DNA of 64,000 nt, taken from contig CAVUMI010000006.1 in assembly GCA_963742585.1 (NCBI GenBank), positions 1 through 64,000 on the forward strand, read 5' to 3'. Position 1 is the stretch's first letter. Each line of letters opens with the position of its first letter. A model generated the notes under the pieces. It was given only the letters and a program-made list of their open reading frames with translations, did not search any database and was not told where the DNA came from. This document shows, piece by piece, positions 49,546-57,550 of the stretch. A program made the translations under genes and the position numbers. Source of the DNA: JACDEA01 sp963742585 (GTDB taxonomy: Bacteria > Actinomycetota > Acidimicrobiia > Acidimicrobiales > JACDEA01).

Positions 49546-50417
49546 TGCACGATCACCTCAGCAAGCTCCTCGCCCTTGTCCTCCTGGATGAAGTGTCCCC
49601 CGCCGGCAATCGTCGTATGCGGCTGGCCGGCCGCGCCGGGAATGCGCGCTTGGATCACGCGGTCGCTACCCCGCGTTATCGCGTCCTTGTCACCGAAGGC
49701 CGTGAGCACCGGGAGCTCGAGCTTCTCGAGCACGTCCCACGCGGCCCGGTTCGCCGGCGCCGCCGGGTCGTCGGGTGACGTCGGCACGAGCAACGGGAAT
49801 TGACGGGCACCCTCCTTGTAGCTGTCGTCCGGGAACGGCGCGTCGTACGCGGCGATGACGTCGTCGGAAAGCTCGCTGGCCGTTCCCATGTTGATGATGC
49901 TGCCAACGTGGAAGTCGGGTGTTGTCTGCGAGAAGTTCTGCCACGCCAGGAACGCATCGCCGGGCGGCGAATCGCCGGTGGGGAGGAACCCATTGGCGAC
50001 CACGGCGCGAGAGAACCGATCGGTGTTCTCAGCCAGCAGCCGGAGGCCGATGAGCGAACCCCAGTCCTGACACACCAGCGTGATGTTGCGCAGGTCGGTC
50101 GCTTCGAGGAAGCCGCGCATCCAGTCGACGTGCCGTTGGTAGGTGTACTCCGTCCGCGGCGCGATCTTGTCGCTGCGACCGAAGCCGATGAGATCGGGCG
50201 CGACGGCGCGGTGTCCCGCGGCCACGATGACCGGGATCATCTTGCGGTAGAGGTACGACCAGGATGGCTCGCCGTGGAGCATGAGCACGGGCGCGGCCTC
50301 CGCCGGACCTTCATCGACGTAATGAACCCTGAGGCCGTCTACCTCGACGTAGTGCGGTTCAAACGGGTAACCGGGAAGATTGGTGAAACGCTCATCCGGA
50401 GTTCGCAATACGTCCAT
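49533..50417 (-). CDS. Haloalkane-dehalogenase-like alpha/beta hydrolase
   Basis: A 294-residue alpha/beta hydrolase with the nucleophile D118 in CQDWGS, halide-binding Trp W119 and a candidate second W159 (FLAWQNF), H275 (GGGHFIQED) as base and an acidic residue at D243 or D245. The HGEPSWSYLYRKM segment holds the oxyanion and halide-side residues. It fits haloalkane dehalogenase subfamily I. The natural substrate may not be halogenated; enzymes of this subfamily also occur in lipid operons. It starts nine bases after the LegB-like gene and overlaps the synthetase gene. Confidence 0.87.
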   Translation of the reverse strand: MDVLRTPDERFTNLPGYPFEPHYVEVDGLRVHYVDEGPAEAAPVLMLHGEPSWSYLYRKMIPVIVAAGHRAVAPDLIGFGRSDKIAPRTEYTYQRHVDWMRGFLEATDLRNITLVCQDWGSLIGLRLLAENTDRFSRAVVANGFLPTGDSPPGDAFLAWQNFSQTTPDFHVGSIINMGTASELSDDVIAAYDAPFPDDSYKEGARQFPLLVPTSPDDPAAPANRAAWDVLEKLELPVLTAFGDKDAITRGSDRVIQARIPGAAGQPHTTIAGGGHFIQEDKGEELAEVIVQWLG

Positions 50418-50426
50418 GCCCGGAGG

Positions 50427-51392
50427 CTAGACGTGGTAACGGCCGACGGTTCCCGCGTCGAGGTGGTCGCGCAACCAGTCGGCGGTCTGCTGCAGGCCTT
50501 CATCCAGCGAGACCTGCGGCGACCAACCTGCCCATTCGCGGGCACGCGTGTTGTCGCACAGCAAGCGGTCGACCTCGCTGCCCGCGGGACGAGTCCGGTC
50601 CTTGTCGATGACGACCTTGGCCGAGCTGCCGGTGATCTCGATCAGCTTGGTGACCAGGTCGCCGATCGAGATCTCCTCGCCCGAGCCGACGTTGACCACG
50701 TCGCCGATGGCCCGATCGCACTGCGAGACGGCGATGAAGCCGGCGACGGTGTCGGTGACGTAGTTGAAATCGCGCGTCGGCGCCGTGGTGCCGAGGCGGA
50801 CCTCGGCGGCACCCGCCAGCAGCTGCGAAAGGATCGTGGGGATCACCGCGCGGGTGGACTGCCGGGGCCCATACGTGTTGAACGGGCGCACCACGGCGAC
50901 GGGCACCTCGAAGGCGTGGTGGAACGACAGCGCCATCATGTCCGCGCCGATCTTCGAGGCGGAATAGGGCGACTGCGGCTGTAACGGGTGGTCTTCAGCG
51001 ATGGGCACGCGGCGAGCCGAGCCGTAGACCTCGCTGGTCGAGGTGTGCACGAGCCGGCCCACGTTGTGACGCCGGCACGCGTTGGCCACGTTGTAGGTGC
51101 CGGTCACGTTGGTCTGCACGTAGCTCTCGGGCGCCTCGTAGCTGTACGGGATGCCGATCAGCGCGGCGAGATGGAAGACGACGTCACAGCCGTCGACGGC
51201 TTGCAGCACACGATCGCCGTCGCGCACGTCGCCGAACATGATCTCGACGTCGCCCGCCGTCTCGTCGAGCCAGCCGCGATTGCCGAACGCGTTGTAGTAC
51301 GCCAGCACGCGCACGTCGTGACCGTCGCGCACCAACTGCTCCACCAGGTGACTCCCGATGAACCCTTCGCCGCCCGTGACAAGTGCTCTCAC
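50427..51392 (-). CDS. NAD-dependent 4,6-dehydratase (LegB-like) of nucleotide sugars
   Basis: A 321-residue extended SDR with LVTGGEGFIGSHLVEQL, the YYNAFGNRGWLDE segment near residue 40 (resembles the LegB group, which reads YNSFNSWGWLD), HLAALIGIPYSY, TSTSEVYGSA and the active-site Tyr-x3-Lys in YSASKIGADM, plus NVGSGEEISI. LegB converts a GDP- or UDP-N-acetylglucosamine to its 4-keto-6-deoxy form for nonulosonic or deoxysugar synthesis. Its GTG start overlaps the nucleotidyltransferase stop (GTGA). No aminotransferase or nonulosonate synthase follows. Donor nucleotide unknown. Confidence 0.78.
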   Translation of the reverse strand: MRALVTGGEGFIGSHLVEQLVRDGHDVRVLAYYNAFGNRGWLDETAGDVEIMFGDVRDGDRVLQAVDGCDVVFHLAALIGIPYSYEAPESYVQTNVTGTYNVANACRRHNVGRLVHTSTSEVYGSARRVPIAEDHPLQPQSPYSASKIGADMMALSFHHAFEVPVAVVRPFNTYGPRQSTRAVIPTILSQLLAGAAEVRLGTTAPTRDFNYVTDTVAGFIAVSQCDRAIGDVVNVGSGEEISIGDLVTKLIEITGSSAKVVIDKDRTRPAGSEVDRLLCDNTRAREWAGWSPQVSLDEGLQQTADWLRDHLDAGTVGRYHV

Positions 51393-52384
51393 TCCTCAAC
51401 CCCCGTAGCGACATCGATCATCACCCGTTCGAACTCCTCGGGCGATCCGCTGTCGGTCCACTTCTCCACGAGGGGGAACACATGAACGGCGCGTCGCTTG
51501 GCCAGCAGGCGATCGAGTAGCACGGGCATGTCGAGGTACTCGTTGGCCTTCACCACCGCCAGCGCTTTGGGATCGAGCACATACATGCCGGCGTTCACGC
51601 GCACAGTCACGTCGGGCTTCTCCTCCTGCTCCACCAATCGGTCGCCGTCGGTACGCAACACGCCGTAGGGAATATGGGCGACGTGCTCGACGGCCGCGAT
51701 CGTGGCTTGACCACCGTGGTGGCGGTGGAACTCGATGAGCCGGCCGTAGTGGAGCCGGGTGATTATGTCGGCGTTGGTGACGAGAACCGGACCTTTCGGC
51801 CGCTCGGGCAATAGCCCTAACGGTCCGGCGGTGCCCAAGGCCTGGACCTCGTGCAGGTAGTGCACTCGCGCACCGACCCGCTCACCATCACCGAGCTTGT
51901 TCTCGAACATCTTGGCCTTGTAGTTGAGCGCGACGTAGATGTCCTCGACACCGGCGGCGACCAACCCGCGCATGATCCGCTCGATGATGGTCTGGTTGCC
52001 GATCCGCAGCAGCGGCTTTGGCACCTTCGACCCGGTCAACGGCCGGAGACGTTTGCCCCGTCCGCCGGCCATGACGACGGCGACCGGCGCCGGCGTCGCC
52101 GGTGATTTCGCCGCGATGTCGATCAGGCGGCCCTTCTCGATCGTAAGTTCCGCCGGCAGCCGAGTGCGTCGAGTCAACCCCGTCGCCATAACGGTACGCA
52201 CCGCGTCGGACGCGGGCGAGCCATCGAGCAGGCGGCCACGCGCTTCGGCGTCGAGGACGGTGCCGAGCACCTTGCGGTCCTCATCGGCCACGACGCCGAA
52301 GCCGGCGCCGTTCGCCGACATGCGGGCCAAGGCATCGACGATGGCGTCGTCGGGTTTGAGCAGGAAAGGCCGGACGTCAGGGAT
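51389..52384 (-). CDS. Sugar-1-phosphate nucleotidyltransferase with N-terminal CBS region (PtmE-like)
   Basis: The product has an N-terminal CBS-like stretch (IPDVRPFLLKPDDAIVDALARM; GFGVVADEDRKVLGTVL) and a GT-A nucleotidyltransferase domain with VVMAGGRGKRLRPLTGSKVPKPLL, LVTNADIIT, and EKPDVTVRVNAGMYVL. This arrangement matches PtmE-type guanylyltransferases of the legionaminic acid pathway. The start is uncertain: there is no ATG or GTG near the first domain residue. The reading at 52384 begins with ATC, overlapping the murG end; the open frame to 52657 lies inside murG and its N-terminus looks non-native. A start lost to a base error is plausible. It overlaps the LegB-like gene downstream. 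Confidence 0.72.
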   Translation of the reverse strand: MPDVRPFLLKPDDAIVDALARMSANGAGFGVVADEDRKVLGTVLDAEARGRLLDGSPASDAVRTVMATGLTRRTRLPAELTIEKGRLIDIAAKSPATPAPVAVVMAGGRGKRLRPLTGSKVPKPLLRIGNQTIIERIMRGLVAAGVEDIYVALNYKAKMFENKLGDGERVGARVHYLHEVQALGTAGPLGLLPERPKGPVLVTNADIITRLHYGRLIEFHRHHGGQATIAAVEHVAHIPYGVLRTDGDRLVEQEEKPDVTVRVNAGMYVLDPKALAVVKANEYLDMPVLLDRLLAKRRAVHVFPLVEKWTDSGSPEEFERVMIDVATGVEE

Positions 52385-53483
52385 GGCGTAGCTCCAGTGC
52401 CCAGGCGACGATGTCGTCGGCCGCGTGCGGATGCGCGGCGTTCCGCGCGGCGCTAGCCATGGCGGCCAGCTTGGCACGGTCGTCGAGCAGGTCCTCCACC
52501 AGCGGGCCGATGGTCTCCGCGCTGGCCTTGTCATCGCGAACCATGAGCGCGGCGCCGCGATCGACAAGCACGCCGGCATTGATCGCTTGATGGTCCTCGG
52601 TGGCGAACGGGTACGGAACCACGACGGCGGGCAGGCCGGTGACGGCGAGCTCGGCAACGGTGCCCGCTCCGGCTCTAGTCAGCGCCAGGTCGGCGGCCGC
52701 GTATGAATCCTCGATGCGATCGAAGTAGCGGTAGCTCGTGGCGATCCCGTTCAGGTGCCGCTCCTCCAGCCTGGCTTCCACCTGATCGGCGTGGGCGGAG
52801 CCGGCCTTGATCGCGATGTGAACGTCGTCTCGGGCGCGCCAGCGCTCAGCCAACCCCACCGCGGCGTCGTTGAGGCGCGCCGACCCCTGGCTGCCTCCGT
52901 TCACGACGAGGAGGAACGTTCCGTCGGTGACGCCGAACGCGGCACGCGCCGCGGGCCGGAGCTGTTCGCGGTCGAAGTTGACCAGCTCGGGGGCCAGCGG
53001 CATGCCGACGACCCGGCTCTCGACTGCCTTGTTGAACGAGCCGCGTGCGCTGTCGAAGGCCAGGGCGACGTGCGGGGTGAAGCGGGCCGAGATCCGGTTG
53101 GCCCGTCCGGCGACCGCGCCGGACTCGTGGATGATCGCCGGCACGTGCGCCCAGCGGGCCGCCAGGATGACCGGAATGCTGGGGTAACCGCCCATGCCCA
53201 CGACGACATCGGCGCGCTCGGCACGGAGAAAGGTGCGCGCCTGCGCGGCCGACCGGAGCAGCGCGGCAGGGAGGATCCCGCGCCGCCAGCCGACGAAGGG
53301 GACCATGTCGACGAGGTGCAACGGCCAGCCGGCGCGAGGGATGAGCTGCTGTTCGAGCCCACGCGACGTTCCGATGAACGAGATATGGACGTCGGGCTCG
53401 GCGCGCCGAAACGCCTCGGCCACGGCCAGGCCCGGATATATATGCCCGCCAGTTCCACCAGCGGCAATTACAACCGACGTCAC
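52377..53483 (-). CDS. murG: MurG-like N-acetylglucosaminyltransferase
   Basis: A 368-residue GT28 enzyme with GGTGGHIYPGLAVAEA at the N-terminus, VVVGMGGYPSIPVILAA, HESGAVAGRANRISARF, VNGGSQGSARLND and the sugar-donor region GAGTVAELAVTGLPAVVVPYPFATEDHQAINA. MurG adds GlcNAc to lipid I in peptidoglycan synthesis. Here it is not beside division or cell-wall genes but heads a nucleotide-sugar operon; HESGAVAGRANR differs from the usual HEQNAVPGxxNR, so it may be a paralogue with another acceptor. Start GTG 53483 is 17 bases from the divergent oxidoreductase start, so the promoter region is minimal. Confidence 0.78.
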   Translation of the reverse strand: MTSVVIAAGGTGGHIYPGLAVAEAFRRAEPDVHISFIGTSRGLEQQLIPRAGWPLHLVDMVPFVGWRRGILPAALLRSAAQARTFLRAERADVVVGMGGYPSIPVILAARWAHVPAIIHESGAVAGRANRISARFTPHVALAFDSARGSFNKAVESRVVGMPLAPELVNFDREQLRPAARAAFGVTDGTFLLVVNGGSQGSARLNDAAVGLAERWRARDDVHIAIKAGSAHADQVEARLEERHLNGIATSYRYFDRIEDSYAAADLALTRAGAGTVAELAVTGLPAVVVPYPFATEDHQAINAGVLVDRGAALMVRDDKASAETIGPLVEDLLDDRAKLAAMASAARNAAHPHAADDIVAWALELRHP

Positions 53484-53500
53484 GGGCGCAATGATGCTGC

Positions 53501-54533
53501 ATGCGATTCGATCTGATGACCACCGGGGCGCCCTGGCACCAAGTTGCCCAGCTGGCGCGGGACGTCGGAGGGTGCCGGCTTCTCGGGCATGTTGTTCACC
53601 GAGACGTCGCAGTCGCCGTGGATGTCCATCGCCGCGGCCGCCACCGCGGCGCCGACCCTCGAGTTCACGACCGGCATCGCCGTGGCCTTCGTCCGCAGCC
53701 CGATGGTCGCGGCCGGACTGGCGTGGGAGCTGGCCCAGAACACCCAGGGTCGTTACCGCCTCGGCCTCGGCAGTCAGGTAAAAGCCCACGTGGAGCGCCG
53801 TTACGGCGCCGAATTCGATCCGCCCGGACCGCGGATGAAGGACTACCTGCTGGCGGTGAAAGCGTGCTTGAGTGCTTTTCGCGGCGACGGCCCGCTCGCC
53901 CACGACGGGCCCTTCTACAAGCTGTCGCTGCTGCCCGCTGCGTGGGCCCCGCCCCGGCATGCGTTCGGCGACATCAAGGTCGATGTGTCGGCGGTGGGGC
54001 CATGGATGTGCCGCATGGCCGGCGAAGTCGCCGATGGGATCCACGTGCACCCGTTCCACTCGATGACCTATCTCCACAACCGGTTGCTTCCAGCCGTGGC
54101 CGAAGGCGCGGCGGCCGCCGGTCGAGCGGTCGAGGACGTCGACCTGATCATTCCCGTCTTCGCCATCCCCGGGGAGTCAGCCGAAGAGCGGGCGCCACTG
54201 ATCGACCGTGCCCGCTTCCAGATCGCGTTCTACGGATCGACGCGGAACTACGCGTTCCAGTTCGACGACCTCGGGTTCGAGGGCACGTCGGCATTGCTGA
54301 ACGAACGACTGAAGGCGGGCGACCTGGGCGGCATGGCCGCGGCGATCACCGACGAGATGCTCGAGCACTTCGCGGTCATAACCACCTGGGACGAATTGGC
54401 CGACACGCTGCTCGAGCGCTACCGCGGCGTCGCCTCCCGGCTCGTCATGTACCTCGCCGAGGGTTCGATCGCCGCGGATCCATCGGCGCTAGCCCGCTGG
54501 TCCGAAGTCGCCAAGGCCGTGACGCAGGGTTAA
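53501..54533 (+). CDS. LLM-class F420-dependent oxidoreductase (TIGR03617-like), frameshifted
   Basis: A protein of about 343 residues of the luciferase-like, F420-dependent family. It starts MRFDLMTTGAPWHQVAQLARD; the frame breaks at about 53566 and the native GAGFSGMLFTETSQSPWMS follows in the next frame. One base deleted from GTCGGAGGG restores it. Later segments are LEFTTGIAVAFVRSPMVAAGL, RYRLGLGSQVKAHVERRYG and AGEVADGIHVHPFHSM. It probably reduces or oxidises a lipid or aromatic compound with F420. It diverges from the MurG-like gene and overlaps the hydratase end by four bases. Confidence 0.8.
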
Positions 54534-55382
54534 GCCCGAGGTCGCGAGCCGTAGTCGCCGAAGGGGTCGTCGCGTTCGCGGACGGCTTGGCGGAAGCCGA
54601 CGTCCTGCGAGCGCTCGACGAAGTCGAGGCCCTCCTGCGTGTGGCGGGCGATGCCGTCGAAGAGCGTCCCGATCAACCGCGACGTGCCGAGGCCCATGTG
54701 CTCGGCGGTCTGGTTGCACAGCAGCTTGAGCATCTGCAGCTGGTTCAGCGGAAGCTGGGCCATCCGCTGCGCGAAGGCCATGGCGTGCTCTTGGAGATCG
54801 TCATCGGGGACGGCTTCGAGGATCAAGCCGACTCGCGCCGCTTCCGGCGCCGGGATCTCGTCGCCGGTGAGGAGGTAGCGCTTGGCTTTCTCTAGCCCGA
54901 GGCGGTACACCCACATGGCAGTGGTGGGCGTGCCCCACACCCGCGACGGCGGGTAGCCGAAGGACGCGCCCTCGCCGGCGATGACCATGTCGGCGCACAG
55001 CACCATGTCGGTGCCGCCGGCGATGCACCAGCCCTGCACGGCGGCGACCGTCGGCTTCGACGCGTACCAGAGCTTCATGTACGTCTCGACGAAGCGACCC
55101 ATCATGCGCATGTCGGCGACCGAGTCCCACCGCGCGTTCGGTGCGGTCGGAGGCCGTCGCCTGCGCGGCCGTGGACCAGTCGAGGCCGTAGCCGGCGCAG
55201 AACGCCGGGCCTTCCGCCCGCAGCAGGATGACCCGCACGTCCGAATCGATGTCGGCGGCGTCGATCGCCGCGCCAAGCTCGTCGCGCAGCTGCGGGGTGA
55301 TCGTGTTGTATTCATCGGCCCGGCAGAGAATCAGGGACCGCACGCCGCCGTCATCCTCGACGCGAACCGCGGGTCCGGTCAT
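54530..55382 (-). CDS. Enoyl-CoA hydratase/isomerase family, frameshifted
   Basis: A crotonase-fold protein of about 283 residues. From ATG 55382 the first frame reads MTGPAVRVEDDGGVRSLILC, DEYNTITPQLRDELG, VILLRAEGPAFCAGYGLDW; at about 55138 it shifts and WDSVADMRMMGRFVETYMKL, VQGWCIAGGTDMVLCADMV and FGYPPSRVWG continue to 54530. Inserting or deleting one base near 55135-55140 restores a full chain. It likely hydrates an enoyl-CoA; the conserved oxyanion-hole segments (FCAGYGLD, CIAGGTD) are intact. It converges with the F420-type gene. Confidence 0.8.
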
Positions 55383-55479
55383 GCCGGCACTCCAAAGCAA
55401 AGTGTCGGTGTCCGATCGAAGGAAAACAACGATTCGACACCGACACGTGGGCTTGGGATCGGGCGGTGCGGCTCGGCGG

Positions 55480-55791
55480 TCAACACTCGACCGGGCGACC
55501 CTCTGCGATCCACTTGGCCGTGCCACCGACCACCACGAGCGCCTCGGCTCCGGCCCGCACGAGTGCGCTCGCCGCGGCGCGACTACGGCCGTCGGTGTGG
55601 CAGACGACGTAGATAGGCGCGTCGTCGGGCAATTCGTCCTCCCACCGGTCGGCCAGCTCGTCGAGGGGGATGTGGCGCGCCCCGGGAACGTGGCCGGTGA
55701 CCCATTCGTCGTCGGTGCGTACGTCGAGGACGACTGCGCCGGCCGCCGACGCGGCGGCGAGTTCTTCGGTGGTGACTTCGGGAGCGTCCAC
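55480..55791 (-). CDS. Rhodanese-domain protein
   Basis: A 103-residue single rhodanese domain: VVLDVRTDDEWVTGHVPGARHIPLDEL and the active loop VVCHTDGRSRAAA, with the persulfide Cys. It transfers sulfane sulfur to cyanide or thiol acceptors. It follows the PdxH gene on the same strand by nine bases and may be co-transcribed. Short rhodaneses like this often serve in sulfur or selenium handling; the specific partner is not evident here. Confidence 0.92.
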   Translation of the reverse strand: MDAPEVTTEELAAASAAGAVVLDVRTDDEWVTGHVPGARHIPLDELADRWEDELPDDAPIYVVCHTDGRSRAAASALVRAGAEALVVVGGTAKWIAEGRPVEC

Positions 55792-55800
55792 CGCGACAAA

Positions 55801-56379
55801 CTACGGCGCGAGTCGCTCGACCGCCCAGCCTCCCCGCCGGCGCCGATAGCGGATGCGGTCATGGAGTCGGTCGTCGCGATGCGTCCAGAACTCGATGGTG
55901 TCGGGGCGCACCCGATAACCGCCCCAGTGTCGGGGCCGCGCGACATCGCCACGGGGCCAGCGATCAGCCAGGTCCGCCACAGCGACCTCGAGCTCTTCTC
56001 GGCTCTCTATGACCTGGCTCTGGGGAGACACCGCCGCGCCGAACCGGCTTCCGAGCGGGCGGGTGGCGAAGTACGCGTCCGACTCGGCCGCGGGCACCTT
56101 CCGCACGCGACCTGTAACCCGGACCTGCCGGCCCAGCGGCTGCCAGTGGAACACGAGCGCGGCGTGCGGATTGGCTTGGAGATCCTCGCCCTTGGCGCTC
56201 TCGTAGTTCGTGAAGAACGTAAAGCCGCGGTCATCGACTCCTTTGAGCAGGACCATGCGGTTGGACGGCACCCCATCGCGATCAGCGGTTGCCAGTGCCA
56301 TGGCGGTCGGCTCGGGCAGGCCAGCGGCCACGGCATCGCCCAGCCAGGCCTCGAATTGCGCTACCGGGTCGTCGCCCAC
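55801..56379 (-). CDS. pdxH: Pyridoxamine 5'-phosphate oxidase
   Basis: A 192-residue FMN-dependent PNPOx: AMALATADRDGVPSNRMVLLKGVDDRGFTFFTNYESAKG (quoted in parts: RMVLLKGVDDRGFTFFTN), ALVFHWQPLGRQVRV, DAYFATRPLGSRFGAAVSPQSQ, and the C-terminal GYRVRPDTIEFWTHRDDRLHDRI with the WxxxxxRLHDR pattern that binds the PLP phosphate. It converts pyridoxine/pyridoxamine 5'-phosphate to PLP. The start GTG 56379 is 17 bases from the 28-bp repeat copy. Rhodanese follows. Confidence 0.93.
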   Translation of the reverse strand: MGDDPVAQFEAWLGDAVAAGLPEPTAMALATADRDGVPSNRMVLLKGVDDRGFTFFTNYESAKGEDLQANPHAALVFHWQPLGRQVRVTGRVRKVPAAESDAYFATRPLGSRFGAAVSPQSQVIESREELEVAVADLADRWPRGDVARPRHWGGYRVRPDTIEFWTHRDDRLHDRIRYRRRRGGWAVERLAP

Positions 56380-56395
56380 CCCACCTTGCTACCCC

Positions 56396-56423
56396 GATCG
56401 GCTCCGTCTTCGCCTCCGCCTCA
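56396..56423 (-). repeat. 28-bp dispersed repeat, copy B
   Basis: On the minus strand this reads TGAGGCGGAGGCGAAGACGG and then AGCCGATC, one base different from copy A at 40588-40615. It is just upstream of the PdxH start (56379) in the same orientation as copy A relative to the sigma gene. Confidence 0.65.
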
Positions 56424-56434
56424 GCGTTACCGCT

Positions 56435-56746
56435 TTACCCCAAGAAGTCAGCCAGCGATCTCGGCAACGCCTGACGGTCGGCCGCGGCCAGCGCGGCGTG
56501 GTGACTGTCGAAGACCTCCGGCCACGGGTCGGGGAGCCGGTCAGCGAGGTCGCGGAGCGTCACATCGTCGCCCAGCGCGAAGGTCTTGGCCAGGCCGTCC
56601 ACGACAACAGCTCGATCGAGTTCGATGACATGAAGGGCGCCACGGCTGGCCAGCCCCCGCTCGATTAACTCGACCACCCGCCGTTCGTGCCAGAGGATGG
56701 TCGACAGCTTTCGGACCGGCACACTGATGCATCGGCACGCCAGCAT
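56435..56746 (-). CDS. Small protein of unknown function
   Basis: A 103-residue reading frame, MLACRCISVPVRKLSTILWHERRVVELIERGL, with ELDRAVVVDGLAKTFALGDD and a C-terminal helical part. The LSTILWHERRVVELI segment weakly recalls the N-terminus of flagellar FlgN-like chaperones of actinobacteria, which would suit the FliA-type sigma gene downstream, but the similarity is short and untested. An in-frame start later (VPVRKL) is possible. It is followed by the PdxH gene on the same strand. Confidence 0.45.
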   Translation of the reverse strand: MLACRCISVPVRKLSTILWHERRVVELIERGLASRGALHVIELDRAVVVDGLAKTFALGDDVTLRDLADRLPDPWPEVFDSHHAALAAADRQALPRSLADFLG

Positions 56747-56771
56747 TGGCGTGTGAGCGGTTTGCGGAGCC

Positions 56772-57404
56772 TTAGTGGAGGAAGCCTTCGGCCAGCGCCT
56801 GGGTGATCGCCGCCTGGCGATCGCGGACGCCCAACTTCTCGTAGAGGTGGCTCAGATGGGTCTTAACGGTCGCGCCGGAGATAAAGAGCGCCGCGGCGAT
56901 CTCACGGTTGGACCGGCCCTGCGCGAGAAGAGCGAGCACTTCGCGCTCCTTGGGCGTGAGCGCGCCGTCATGCGCTTCAGGTTTTGCCGCGCTCATCACG
57001 CCTGCGAGCACAGAAACGAATGCGGGGGCCAGCACGCGCTCGCCCCCCAGCAGGCGGGTGATGGCATCGGCGAGCTCCTCACCGCTGGCCGATCGCAGCA
57101 AAGCGCCGTCCGCACCACTCGAGAAGACATCGGCCAGTTCGTCACGGGTCGCCGCATCCAGGAGCACAAGCACGCGAGGCGGGCCGGCCAGCTCGGATGC
57201 CTGGCGAACCGCCGGGCCTACCGCGACATCGAGATGGCTCCCGAACACGACCAAATCCGGCTTACTCGCCCGGGCGCGCTGCAAACCCTCCCTCGCGCTG
57301 GCCTCATCACCGACGACGTTGACCTCAAGTGAGCGCAGCACCGCGCCGATACCAAGTCTCACAAGCGCCCACTGGTCGACAATCACCGCCGTGAGCGAGG
57401 ACAC
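56772..57404 (-). CDS. LuxR-family response regulator with degenerate receiver
   Basis: A 210-residue two-domain regulator. The receiver domain (1-120) starts VSSLTAVIVDQWALVRLGIG; the usual phosphoacceptor Asp near residue 55 is Gly (PDLVVFGSHLD) and the conserved Lys is Arg (GALLRSAS), so it is probably not phosphorylated in the normal way. The C-terminal LuxR/FixJ helix-turn-helix is clear: LTPKEREVLALLAQGRSNREIAAALFISGATVKTHLSHLYEKLG (in parts). GTG 57404 is used, giving the standard receiver start; an upstream start is possible. It is divergent from the FliA-type sigma gene. No sensor kinase is adjacent. Confidence 0.88.
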   Translation of the reverse strand: MSSLTAVIVDQWALVRLGIGAVLRSLEVNVVGDEASAREGLQRARASKPDLVVFGSHLDVAVGPAVRQASELAGPPRVLVLLDAATRDELADVFSSGADGALLRSASGEELADAITRLLGGERVLAPAFVSVLAGVMSAAKPEAHDGALTPKEREVLALLAQGRSNREIAAALFISGATVKTHLSHLYEKLGVRDRQAAITQALAEGFLH

Positions 57405-57550
57405 CCGTCCATCGTACGACCGGCGCCTGCGATTGCCGCCGGCATGGTCACCCGGGTGCGTTTGCACTAGCCCGTACGGGCCATCGGCGGCGATCGAATC
57501 AGCCGCTCGGCCGATCGTTTCCTGTCAAGGGATCCGTCACAGTCCGGTCC

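Noticed and set aside
50427..52384. A complete legionaminic acid pathway
   Set aside because: Only LegB- and PtmE-like genes are present; aminotransferase, hydrolase/epimerase, synthase and CMP-transferase are missing.
52658..54077. Upstream parts of the long reading frames that include murG and the nucleotidyltransferase
   Set aside because: They are antisense to the F420-type oxidoreductase or out of frame with murG, and do not contain conserved residues.
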